Source: Acidobacteriota bacterium (GTDB taxonomy: Bacteria; Acidobacteriota; UBA6911). From it: a DNA stretch of 40,308 nucleotides. The notes below the pieces were generated by a model. That model was not told the origin of the DNA and made no database searches. It saw only the letters and a list, made by a program, of their open reading frames with translations. The translations under genes were made by a program, and so were the position numbers. The stretch is taken from NCBI GenBank assembly GCA_016934295.1, contig JAFGTD010000043.1, positions 1-40,308 on the forward strand, written 5' to 3'. Below are positions 24,174 through 31,907 of the stretch, in pieces (within the stretch, counting starts at the first letter, position 1; every line of letters starts with the position of its first letter).

Positions 24174-25307
24174 TTGAAGATCGGCATTACATGCTATCCG
24201 ACTTATGGAGGGAGTGGAATCGTCGCCACCGAATCGGGAAAGGAGCTTGCCGACAGGGGACACGAAATTCACTTCATCAGTTATGCTCCCCCACTGCGTC
24301 TCACCGGGGCTTCGGCCAATATCCAGTATCACGAAGTGGAGGTTTCGAATTATCCCCTGTTCGATCACCCTCCTTATACCTTGGCGCTTGCGACCAAAAT
24401 GGCCGAGATCGCCGATACCCAGGGCCTGGACCTGCTTCATTGCCATTATGCAATACCGCATTCGGTCAGTGCCTTCCTGGCAAAATCCATGCTGGAACCC
24501 CTCAGGCTCCCTGTTGTAACAACGCTTCACGGGACCGATATTACTCTGGTTGGTTCCGATCCTTCCTATCTGCCGATCACGCGCTTTTCCATCGACCAGT
24601 CGGATGGTGTAACGGCCGTATCTGATTTTTTAAAGCAGGAAACCATACGGGTTCTCGGAGCAAAGAACGACATTGAAGTCATATACAACTTCGTAAATTG
24701 CGAAAAATACAAGCCTATAAGCGATCATCCTTTAAGAGAATGCCTCGCTCCCAAAAACGAGAAAATCCTCATTCATGTATCCAACTTCAGACCGGTAAAG
24801 CGTCCTGCCGATGTAGTGGAGGTCTTTGTCCGCGTCCTGAAGGAAATTCCCTCGGTTCTTCTTATGGTAGGAGACGGGCCGGAACGCGGGAATACAGAAC
24901 GGCTTGTAAGAAATTATGGAATAGGAAATCACGTCCATTTTTCCGGCAAACAGGACAATATCGAAGAATTCATCGGAATATCCGACCTTCTTCTTCTGCC
25001 CAGTGAAACGGAATCCTTCGGGCTGGTAGCACTGGAAGCAATGGCTTGTGAGGTCCCGGTTATCGCCACCAATGTAGGAGGCGTGCCGGAAGTCGTCCGA
25101 AACGGAGTGGACGGGTTTTTAACGGAACCCGGGGATATTGAGAAAATGACGGATTTCGCCCTTACGATACTGGGAGACGATTCCATACGCAGGCGTATGG
25201 GAAAATCTGCCCGAGAAACCGCCAAGGAGCGCTTCTGCTCTACGAAAATAATACCCATGTATGAATCGTTTTATCGGAAGGTCCTCGATCCCGGGTGTGA
25301 CGCATAA
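24174..25307 (+). CDS. bshA: N-acetyl-alpha-D-glucosaminyl L-malate synthase
   Basis: BshA is the GT4 glycosyltransferase that starts bacillithiol synthesis by joining GlcNAc from UDP-GlcNAc to L-malate. The 377 residues match the family closely: KIGITCYPTYGGSGIVATES at the N-terminus, LHCHYAIPHSVSAFLAK, TLHGTDITLVGSDPSYLPIT, HVSNFRPVKRPADVVEVF, and the donor-site PSETESFGLVALEAMACEVP near the C-terminus. The start is TTG with a strong G-rich ribosome-binding site. The ATG at 24150 lies inside kgd and would add eight residues the family lacks. bshB and bshC are not in the window. It is coupled to kgd, a pairing without an obvious metabolic reason. Confidence 0.9.
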   Translation: MKIGITCYPTYGGSGIVATESGKELADRGHEIHFISYAPPLRLTGASANIQYHEVEVSNYPLFDHPPYTLALATKMAEIADTQGLDLLHCHYAIPHSVSAFLAKSMLEPLRLPVVTTLHGTDITLVGSDPSYLPITRFSIDQSDGVTAVSDFLKQETIRVLGAKNDIEVIYNFVNCEKYKPISDHPLRECLAPKNEKILIHVSNFRPVKRPADVVEVFVRVLKEIPSVLLMVGDGPERGNTERLVRNYGIGNHVHFSGKQDNIEEFIGISDLLLLPSETESFGLVALEAMACEVPVIATNVGGVPEVVRNGVDGFLTEPGDIEKMTDFALTILGDDSIRRRMGKSARETAKERFCSTKIIPMYESFYRKVLDPGCDA

Positions 25308-25317
25308 GCTTCAACGA

Positions 25318-25355
25318 TTAACCCGGATTATTCATGAAGCTTTTACTGCGGCGGC
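25318..25355. repeat. 38-base dispersed repeat, copy 1
   Basis: It begins TTAACCCGGATTATTCATGA and ends CTGCGGCGGC. It is identical over 38 bases and in the same orientation as 40222-40259, and the sequences beyond both ends differ. It starts 10 bases after the bshA stop. Confidence 0.75.
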
Positions 25356-25409
25356 TTGTTAAAGGACGCCTCGTTCTGCATTGCTGCGACGATTCCGCCC
25401 CTAGCCCTG

Positions 25410-25540
25410 CCTTTCTCGGAGAAAATCAGCCGCCTCACCTACCATTGGGGTGACGTTCGTTAAGATCTTCTCTAAAGGAACAGGCGGAGAGAAAGGAGCC
25501 GGTGAGTCCCGGAAGGTGCGGCTTGTCTGGTCTCACCGGC
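25410..25540. repeat. Nested inverted repeats (structured element)
   Basis: CCTTTCTC (25410-25417) pairs with GAGAAAGG (25489-25496), and inside it CCGCCT (25430-25435) pairs with AGGCGG (25482-25487). Immediately after, GCCGGTGAG (25498-25506) pairs with CTCACCGGC (25532-25540). The order of arms allows a two-domain RNA fold on either strand. The last stem is followed by AAACTTTTCG, a poor T-run, so it may partly act as the bshA terminator. Confidence 0.4.
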
Positions 25541-25622
25541 AAACTTTTCGTTTCGGTGCGTAGAATCCAATCCATTGATTTTACGCGTTTATGCACGCAT
25601 GGACTTCATTTCTCGCATGCAT

Positions 25623-25640
25623 TCGAGGCAATCGCCTCGA
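25623..25640. terminator. Hairpin after the lipoprotein gene
   Basis: TCGAGGC (25623-25629), loop AATC, GCCTCGA (25634-25640) form a perfect seven-base stem 21 bases after the lipoprotein stop on the minus strand. There is no T-run, so termination is uncertain. Confidence 0.3.
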
Positions 25641-25661
25641 TTCCATCTTTACCGGCGGCGT

Positions 25662-26336
25662 TTACCGAATCCTGATCTGCACATCCTCATTTAGAGTAAA
25701 CTGAAACGGATGTTCAGGATTGTACTGCAGCTCCTTGCCACGGGTCGCCGCTACTGTGGCCCCCCCGGCGCCCGCACCGACAGCGGCTCCGATGGCTGCG
25801 CCCTTCCCCCCGCCGGCTATGGCGCCGATAGCCGCGCCGATGCCGGACGCGACGCCTACTTTTGTGGCATCCTCTGACTTCGTCGCTTCAGCTTCGAAAG
25901 ACAGGATTTCAGTCTGCAAAGAGTAAGTACGACTGTCCACATGCAGGTTGATAAACTGCATGGACATTGCCGCGCGTCCTTTTACTCTGCCCGACCTCTC
26001 GACGTATGTCAGTTTTCCTTCAACCAGACTGCCCCTGGGCACGACAACCCTGTTTCCGGCCAGAATGTCTTCATCGACGACAGCTCGGAAAGTGTCTCCA
26101 GTCTGGTTGACGGCGGTATCCAGTGGATCCTGCAACCGAACCGGGATTACCGTACCGGCGCTTAATGTGGCGTACCTGGGTTGCGGCGGCGCGGGGGGCG
26201 TTTCCTGTCTGGCGCTTTCCTGGGCTTCCGCCGCTGCCTCGGTTTCATCCGTGGCGACATTCGACTGTTCCATATCACCGCACGCGGCAGTTAAAAGCAG
26301 TATGAGCCCCAAAATTAAATAGTGTATGCGCGACAT
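25662..26336 (-). CDS. Lipoprotein with glycine-zipper C-terminus
   Basis: This is a 224-residue exported protein. From the ATG at 26336 (GGGAGAAGGA just upstream) it starts with a lipoprotein signal, YLILGLILLLTAAC, whose lipobox LTAAC gives the lipidated cysteine. An Ala/Glu-rich linker and a proline stretch follow. A globular part (about 55-150) starts with TLSAGTVIPVRLQDPLDTAV and contains VPRGSLVEGKLTYVERSGRV. A glycine zipper (GVASGIGAAIGAIAGGGKGA) comes near the C-terminus. I know such proteins from Acidobacteria as conserved hypotheticals; their role is unknown. The zipper suggests membrane insertion or oligomer formation in the envelope. The frame opens 41 codons earlier, but that part is not signal-like. 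Confidence 0.75.
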   Translation of the reverse strand: MSRIHYLILGLILLLTAACGDMEQSNVATDETEAAAEAQESARQETPPAPPQPRYATLSAGTVIPVRLQDPLDTAVNQTGDTFRAVVDEDILAGNRVVVPRGSLVEGKLTYVERSGRVKGRAAMSMQFINLHVDSRTYSLQTEILSFEAEATKSEDATKVGVASGIGAAIGAIAGGGKGAAIGAAVGAGAGGATVAATRGKELQYNPEHPFQFTLNEDVQIRIR

Positions 26337-26830
26337 AGTCCTTCTCCCTTTCAATTTACGGACGCATGTGGCATCCGGTGGATGCAAAACGGCATTGCAC
26401 ACTTTTATGAACAGAATGTTAAAGGTGTCGAACGTATTTTCAACAGAATACATCGTCACACCCTGTTTGATAACGACCGTTTCAAGCTTTTGTATTTCCC
26501 GGACATACTCAATCTATTTGATCCTTCTTTCTTGAGCGTATCACTTCCCGACCTTTTAGAAAAGCCGGCATTTGTTAAAGATGTGAGGACGATTACAAAA
26601 AATTACTGAAAACAGTCTTATCGAGTCTAAAACCACTTTAATTCTATTCCCCGCGCGGTTTTTCCTTGAACCTGGTGATGCATTCTATCCGGGGTTCTCG
26701 GATATCCGAATGTAAGCTTTATGACGGATATTTTCGGGATTGGCCCGGGATCCCGAGGCGCCTGTCCCATTGTTCCGCTGGAACTGATCGGCTCTGCTCC
26801 AAAAAACTTAAGGTTTCCTTCGGTCCTTCC
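26337..26830. other. Intergenic region without genes
   Basis: These 494 bases separate the two exported-protein genes. Visible elements are a small hairpin GCATCC-GGT-GGATGC (26371-26385), close to the lipoprotein start, and a 12-base palindrome TCGGATATCCGA (26698-26709). A 95-codon plus-strand frame at 26322-26609 has no ribosome-binding site and starts inside the lipoprotein gene. The length is unusual for this otherwise compact window and could reflect decay of a former gene, though I could not identify one. Confidence 0.4.
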
Positions 26831-27556
26831 TTATCGCCCGAACAACCCTTTAATATCAGGCCAGAATTCACGAAAAACATTTTTCCCTGCATCATATCCC
26901 AGGGAAGTGGCTATGGAAATCATATATTCTTCGCCGGTCCGCGAACGCTCCGGATACCACTGTCTTGAGATAAAGATACCCCCCAACGTACCCGACAAAC
27001 CCGAATATGCGAAACGCCTCCCGCCTGAATCCTTATTTGCTATAAAAGTCTGACCGACGGCGTAAAAGCTTCGCTGCCAAATTCCGGAACGGCCTGATGC
27101 CAAATATCTTGGATCCTCTCTCAGTAGACCGCCCAGACCGTGGTGAATAGAGTTTTTTATGATCCTGCGTCCTACGGAGGAGGCAAAACGAATACCGTAG
27201 CCTTCGATTCCCTGCCCCCATTCGGGTGTCGAGTTTATTGTGAGTTTTAAAGTGGATGTTGCAGCACTACTAAGTATCGGCTTCAAACCGAACGTGGCAT
27301 CCAGGTAAAAATCCAGTTTTTCTCTACCCGACATTGGAACTCGAGGTTGCAGATTACTTTTAAAAATAGATGTTCGAAAAGGGTCTTTTGGGGGGGGAAT
27401 TTGAATATATTTTGATGGGTCTACGAATTCTGGGGCGGCAACACGCACCGCCTCGACATCTTTTTCTTCGTCAAGCGGAGTCCGGCCTATCACGGTGGAG
27501 GGAAATACACATACGGCAAAAATAATTATCGAGAGACGCCGCTTCGTATGCCGCAT
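26831..27556 (-). CDS. Exported protein of unknown function (acidobacterial-type conserved hypothetical)
   Basis: The 241 residues begin with a signal peptide (RRLSIIIFAVCVFPSTVIG). The mature part is rich in Gly, Ser and aromatic residues. It includes LDFYLDATFGLKPILSSAAT, GLGGLLREDPRYLASGRSGI, GGIFISRQWYPERSRTGEEY and the C-terminal LGYDAGKNVFREFWPDIKGL. I recall the pattern GxDAGxNVxxEFWPDIK from acidobacterial conserved hypotheticals, but no function is known to me. The composition would fit an outer-membrane or periplasmic protein. The start is sound: GAGGA lies four bases before the ATG. Confidence 0.7.
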   Translation of the reverse strand: MRHTKRRLSIIIFAVCVFPSTVIGRTPLDEEKDVEAVRVAAPEFVDPSKYIQIPPPKDPFRTSIFKSNLQPRVPMSGREKLDFYLDATFGLKPILSSAATSTLKLTINSTPEWGQGIEGYGIRFASSVGRRIIKNSIHHGLGGLLREDPRYLASGRSGIWQRSFYAVGQTFIANKDSGGRRFAYSGLSGTLGGIFISRQWYPERSRTGEEYMISIATSLGYDAGKNVFREFWPDIKGLFGR

Positions 27557-27806
27557 AGGATCCTCAAAAATTCTTATATCTCATTGTTGCAATCCAAAAT
27601 TCCAGGTCCCGCGACCGGCATATTCCCCGTGTGTCTGAGATTTCCGTTACAGCGGCATCCTTTCCCCTTCAAGGGCATGGTTCCCAAAGACTACAGATTA
27701 GCATAAGCGATATTGCAGGTGTAAGCCCGCATTTCTTAAATGCGCAGAAAGGATATTGCCCCTAAAATGCAGGGAGGACTTATTTCCTTGGGGTGGGGCG
27801 CATCTT

Positions 27807-28694
27807 TTATGACGGGCGACTGTTTCCGGTGTCATTTTGGCAGACTGATTTGATTTCACGGTGCGGCCAGAATATCTCCATCTTACCGGGAACCCCCCTT
27901 GAATTTGAAGCAGGGCCGAAACAGATAAAATCGGGCAATGTTCCCGCGAAAAGAACATAGGCGCTTTCGGTAATGGAAACCGTATTTGAAGCCCCGAACC
28001 AATAAACTTCGTTATTTTCATACCGTCCGGTTCCCGTGACTTCGCCGAATCGCACTTTTGAGAGTTCTCCCCCGCCTGAATTTCCCTGTCCCCAACGAAT
28101 CGGATGGCAGGATTTGGGAATCGCAAAACGCCAATCCTCAAGCGCTTCTCCTCTGGAGCGCACTTCAATGGCCGTTATCGATGGATTCCCTCCGTAGCAT
28201 GGATGCAGTTTCCAAACGAAGCGTGATTCCTTGCGAATCCGGGGCTTGGGATCGGATGATTTATTCTTATTGAATATTTTACATACCTGTAAATTCCATT
28301 CAGGATCTCCAAGTGATATGCAGGGCAATATCCGAAGTCGGGGTGGGACATGATTTGAGGCAATTCCATACATGAGACCGGCAATAGGGAACCGGGGTCC
28401 CATATGTAAAATGGTCTGATCGATTGCCGAGGTCAATTCATCGGTATATTCCCGGCGCGTAATGCACTGATGTGTTAGAACATATAACCAGCCGTCAAAA
28501 CCGATACTCTGCAATCTTTGCACAATTCGCTGCGATAGGCGCTTGTCCTGCATTATTTTCATGGAATTGTAAACGGTTTCGAAATTTTTCGTTTCCAGCT
28601 GTTTAACTAAATAGCCGAAATCTCTCTCTTCCCTTTCAACCCATGGATAACTTATCCACAATTTGGGGTATGCCGCGCTGTTTTTTTCAACCAC
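27807..28694 (-). CDS. Putative TIR-domain protein with unknown C-terminal domain
   Basis: The 295 residues divide into two parts. Residues about 10-135 look TIR-like. KLWISYPWVEREERDFGYLV fits the first strand and helix. GFDGWLYVLTHQCITRREYT followed by DELTSAI fits the strand and helix that carry the catalytic glutamate of TIR NADases (candidate E86). Residues about 160-275 form a second domain of unknown type, with ITAIEVRSRGEALEDWRFAI and YWFGASNTVSITESAYVLFA. No signal peptide or membrane segment is seen. The start is GTG with GGAG eight bases upstream. No defence genes flank it. The TIR call rests on pattern only and could be wrong. Confidence 0.5.
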   Translation of the reverse strand: MVEKNSAAYPKLWISYPWVEREERDFGYLVKQLETKNFETVYNSMKIMQDKRLSQRIVQRLQSIGFDGWLYVLTHQCITRREYTDELTSAIDQTILHMGPRFPIAGLMYGIASNHVPPRLRILPCISLGDPEWNLQVCKIFNKNKSSDPKPRIRKESRFVWKLHPCYGGNPSITAIEVRSRGEALEDWRFAIPKSCHPIRWGQGNSGGGELSKVRFGEVTGTGRYENNEVYWFGASNTVSITESAYVLFAGTLPDFICFGPASNSRGVPGKMEIFWPHREIKSVCQNDTGNSRPS

Positions 28695-29024
28695 TTGGAC
28701 ACTCCATGAGATATTTAAAGTTGATTAGCATCATATCGCTAATGGATTGAAATGCGGTGACGGCCATCACAGGAGACATCAAAAGAATTTTTCTCCAATA
28801 GGTATAATCTCCGAAAATACTTCGGCGATCCGAACGACTGCAACTGTTCTATATTTTGTACTTATTGAAGGAGTGCCTTATTTGCGGGAGTAAACAAGGT
28901 CATTGGTAACTGCATTATTTTAGTCAGATCCCGTTTCCTGCTCCATGCATATACGGGTAGTGGGATCTGACTCATTTGTTCCGGCGGTTCAAAGATCAGG
29001 AAATCTTCTTCTTTTTTCAGGGAT
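28695..29024. other. Intergenic region serA / TIR-like gene
   Basis: These 330 bases hold no gene. The main element is an 11-base perfect inverted repeat (28922-28972, listed separately). A promoter for the TIR-like gene should lie at the left end, but none was placed with confidence. Confidence 0.4.
28922..28972. repeat. Perfect 11-base inverted repeat (REP/MITE-like)
   Basis: AGTCAGATCCC (28922-28932) and GGGATCTGACT (28962-28972) flank 29 bases. The motif is like the palindromic repeats I associate with REP-type elements mobilised by RAYT transposases. It lies 53 bases after the serA stop. No T-run follows on either strand, so it is not a standard terminator. Confidence 0.5.
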
Positions 29025-30629
29025 TTACAGTTTCAGCATGGAAACTTTTAAAAGGCCTTCCATATCACGCAGCTGGGCGAGGATATCCTCCCCGACCTCT
29101 CCATCTACGCTGACAAATGATACGGCTTTTTCACCTCTTCTGTTTCTGCTCCACTGCATCGCAGCAATATTAATATCGTTGGATCCGAGCAGCGTGCCGA
29201 TCCTGCCGATTATGCCCGGCCTGTCAATGTTTTGAATTGCAATTACGAATGGGGATGGCTCGAAGTCCAGTTTATAGCCGAAGAAATCAACGATCCGCAG
29301 TTCCTCTTTTGCGAATACGGTGCCGGAAATCGACAACTCTCTGTTTTTCGTAAGAAACTTCACCGTTATGAGATTTGTGTATTTATCGAGATGGGAACTG
29401 CGGCTCTCGATCAGCTCGATTCCCATTCTTTCGGCAATCAGTTCGGCATTTACATAATTGACTTTCTCCTCGATTATAGGGCCCAGAAAGCCTTTCAATA
29501 CGGAAAGAGAAACGACTCTTGTTTCCTTTTCAACCAGGTCGCCGGAGAAAACGACTTCAAGCTTTTCAACGCGTTCTTTTTCGGCCTGATAATAAATTTT
29601 GCCCAGCATTTCCGCAAGGTCGATGTAGGGCTTGAGCTGCATCAGGTCACCGCCCTTCAGCGGAGGCATATTGACAGCAGAAACCATCTTTCCATTCAGG
29701 GCGTCGGCGACTAATTTAGTAATGGCGGTCCCGACATTAAAGTTTGCTTCTCTGGTGGAAGCCCCGAGGTGCGGCGTTATAACGACACTATCCAGTTCAA
29801 GTAGAGGATTTTTGAAGGTCTGCTTTTCGGGCGGCGTATCATATCCAGGTTCCGGATCCAGAACATCGATGCCGGCGCCGGCAACATGACCGCTTTTTAT
29901 GGCATCATAAAGAGCCTTCTCGTTGATCAGCCCGCCTCGTGCCGCATTGACAATCCGTACTCCTTTTTTACAGATTTTCATCTGTTCTTCTCCCACCATT
30001 CCGTATGTCTCGGCTGTTTTAGGAGTATGGATTGTTATCAGATCCGACCGTTTAAGAAGCTCTTCCAGGGTTTCACACTTTTCTACGCCATTACGGGTAA
30101 ATTTGTCGTCCGTTATATAGGGATCGTAAGCTATGGCTTTCATGTTTGCACCGATCAGTTTCCTGGCAACAATCGATCCAATTCTGCCGAGTCCGATGAT
30201 ACCGACGATCTTTCCATCCAGTTCATTGCCTATGAATTGGTTTCTTCTGAAATCCAGATTCTTCGCGGCGACATGTACCTTGGGAATATTCCGGAACAGG
30301 CAATAGGCCAGACCGATGGCGAGTTCTGCCGCTGCCATGGTGTTGCTCTCAGGCGTATTTACGACAATAATCCCTTTTTGCGTGCAAAAGGGCACGTCGA
30401 TGTTGTCAATACCGTTTCCTGCCCTGCCGACAACCTTCAGGCGGGAGCCTTTTTCAAGCAGTTCCTGATTAACCTTGGTTACACTTCGGACAATAATAGC
30501 GTCATAGTCTCCGATAACTCCAAGAAGTTCATCGCGTGAAATTCCATATTTAACATCCACTTCAAATTCACTGTTCCGAAGAAAATCAATGCCTTCCTCG
30601 GCAATTCTCTCCGTGACTATAATTCTCAT
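29025..30629 (-). CDS. serA: D-3-phosphoglycerate dehydrogenase
   Basis: SerA catalyses the first step of serine synthesis, oxidising 3-phosphoglycerate with NAD+. The 534 residues are the long form. The catalytic and NAD-binding part (about 1-310) has IVGIIGLGRIGSIVARKLIG, the histidine in VITPHLGAST, and the arginine region NAARGGLINEKALYDAIKSG. An intervening ASB-type domain (about 315-450) and a C-terminal ACT domain (about 460-534, NIDRPGIIGRIGTLLGSNDI) follow, so serine feedback is likely. The ATG has AAAGGAAAG upstream. The TIR-like gene lies downstream on the same strand, but the 330-base gap argues against one transcript. Confidence 0.95.
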   Translation of the reverse strand: MRIIVTERIAEEGIDFLRNSEFEVDVKYGISRDELLGVIGDYDAIIVRSVTKVNQELLEKGSRLKVVGRAGNGIDNIDVPFCTQKGIIVVNTPESNTMAAAELAIGLAYCLFRNIPKVHVAAKNLDFRRNQFIGNELDGKIVGIIGLGRIGSIVARKLIGANMKAIAYDPYITDDKFTRNGVEKCETLEELLKRSDLITIHTPKTAETYGMVGEEQMKICKKGVRIVNAARGGLINEKALYDAIKSGHVAGAGIDVLDPEPGYDTPPEKQTFKNPLLELDSVVITPHLGASTREANFNVGTAITKLVADALNGKMVSAVNMPPLKGGDLMQLKPYIDLAEMLGKIYYQAEKERVEKLEVVFSGDLVEKETRVVSLSVLKGFLGPIIEEKVNYVNAELIAERMGIELIESRSSHLDKYTNLITVKFLTKNRELSISGTVFAKEELRIVDFFGYKLDFEPSPFVIAIQNIDRPGIIGRIGTLLGSNDINIAAMQWSRNRRGEKAVSFVSVDGEVGEDILAQLRDMEGLLKVSMLKL

Positions 30630-30669
30630 TTTTTACTTTCCTTTGCTGTTTGTATTAAAAAACCCAGTA

Positions 30670-30699
30670 TATATATCGCGGCCGCATATGCAGGGGCAA
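30670..30699 (-). promoter_or_regulatory. Possible serA promoter
   Basis: On the minus strand, TTGCCC (30694-30699) and TATATA (30670-30675) are separated by 18 bases, 41 bases upstream of the serA ATG. This is a fair but imperfect sigma-70 match. Confidence 0.3.
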
Positions 30700-30832
30700 G
30701 AAAGAAATATTATCATTACCGGCTTTTACTTCGGTTTGGATTTCCATAAAATATCCATCGGTTACCATATGAATTCTCTGATTCTCCGGCAATTCGATGT
30801 GGAATCCATGCAAATTCAATTATTTGATAGTT

Positions 30833-30838
30833 AAGGAG
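30833..30838 (+). promoter_or_regulatory. Ribosome-binding site setting a TTG start
   Basis: AAGGAG lies six bases before TTG 30845-30847 and decides the start of the Sua5-type gene against the ATG at 30797. Confidence 0.65.
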
Positions 30839-30844
30839 CTTCCA

Positions 30845-31834
30845 TTGTCCCCTTCACGAATTGCGAACATATCGGATACGACGGCTTTAGCGCGTGCAGC
30901 ACGCATTATCCGTGCCGGGGGACTGGTGGCCTTCCCAACGGAAACGGTCTACGGATTGGGCGCGGATGCGGAAAATCCGCTCGCCGTTGCCGGAATATTT
31001 GATGTGAAAGCCAGGCCCAGGATCGATCCGATCATCGTACATGTATCGGATATTGATATGGCAAATAAATATGGCGTATTTCCGCAAAGGGCTCATAAGC
31101 TCATGGAAATGTTCTGGCCAGGCCCCCTCACGCTTGTTGTGCCTAAAACATCTTCTGTCCCCTCCATTGTGACCGCAGGGCTCGAAACCGTGGCCATCCG
31201 AATTCCGTCGCATCCCGTCGCCCTGGATTTAATACGGACCTCCGGATGCGCCATCGCGGCTCCCAGCGCCAATCCATTCGGCTATGTCAGTCCAACCGAG
31301 GCCCAGCATGTTGCCGAACAGCTTTCCGACAGCGTGGACATGATTTTGGACGGCGGCCCTTGCCCTATAGGGCTGGAATCCACAATCCTGTCTCTGGTCG
31401 GAGTTATTCCATGTATTCTCAGGCCCGGCGGCACGCCTGTTGAGGAACTCGCCGCCATACTGCAGCCTTTGGATACCGGAAACATAGTCTCAAAACTCCC
31501 TCAAGCACCGGGTCAGCTGCAGCGCCACTATGCAACCCTGACTCCGTTGGATATTGTTGAAGAAGGCCATGAAGACATAAAGCAGACCGACAAGGTGGGC
31601 CTTATCAGCTACAAACCTGTCGAGCGCCATGAAAAATACGAAACGGTCATAATATTGTCGGAGACAGGGGACATGCGTGAGGCTGCGGCCAACCTTTTTC
31701 GTTCGCTCCGCAGGCTTGATGCATTGAAATTGGACAAAATCATCGTGCATCCGGTACCGGAAAAAGGTTTGGGAATTGCCATCATGGACCGGCTTCGGCG
31801 TTGCTCTGCGGGAAGAAAAGTCGCTGATTCGTAA
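30845..31834 (+). CDS. L-threonylcarbamoyladenylate synthase, Sua5 long form
   Basis: This enzyme makes threonylcarbamoyl-AMP from threonine, bicarbonate and ATP for the t6A base of tRNAs that read ANN codons. The product has 329 residues. The YrdC domain (about 10-195) shows AGGLVAFPTETVYGLGADAE, the RNA/ATP-site FDVKARPRIDPIIVHVSD and AIAAPSANPFGYVSPTEAQH. A C-terminal Sua5 domain (about 225-325) includes PGQLQRHYATLTPLDIVE and LGIAIMDRLRRC. The TTG start at 30845 has AAGGAG six bases upstream; the ATG at 30797 would add 16 unrelated residues. It is divergent from serA. The enzyme is also named TsaC or YwlC. Confidence 0.92.
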   Translation: MSPSRIANISDTTALARAARIIRAGGLVAFPTETVYGLGADAENPLAVAGIFDVKARPRIDPIIVHVSDIDMANKYGVFPQRAHKLMEMFWPGPLTLVVPKTSSVPSIVTAGLETVAIRIPSHPVALDLIRTSGCAIAAPSANPFGYVSPTEAQHVAEQLSDSVDMILDGGPCPIGLESTILSLVGVIPCILRPGGTPVEELAAILQPLDTGNIVSKLPQAPGQLQRHYATLTPLDIVEEGHEDIKQTDKVGLISYKPVERHEKYETVIILSETGDMREAAANLFRSLRRLDALKLDKIIVHPVPEKGLGIAIMDRLRRCSAGRKVADS

Positions 31835-31907
31835 TTATGGGAGAAACCGTATCCCCGCGTGTTAAAGTAGGTGTCATGATTATGTAAAAAAGGAACAGAC
31901 AAGACGG

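Larger units (their letters stand above)
25308..25661. other. Structured intergenic region after bshA
   Basis: These 354 bases hold no open frame worth calling. From left to right they contain the first copy of the 38-base repeat, a nested inverted-repeat structure (25410-25540) and a short hairpin next to the lipoprotein gene (25623-25640). It looks like a repeat element or an untranslated structured RNA more than ordinary spacer. Confidence 0.45.

Noticed and set aside
26322..26609. 95-codon plus-strand frame before the lipoprotein gene
   Set aside because: It starts inside the lipoprotein signal sequence on the other strand, has no ribosome-binding site, and its composition is not protein-like enough to call.
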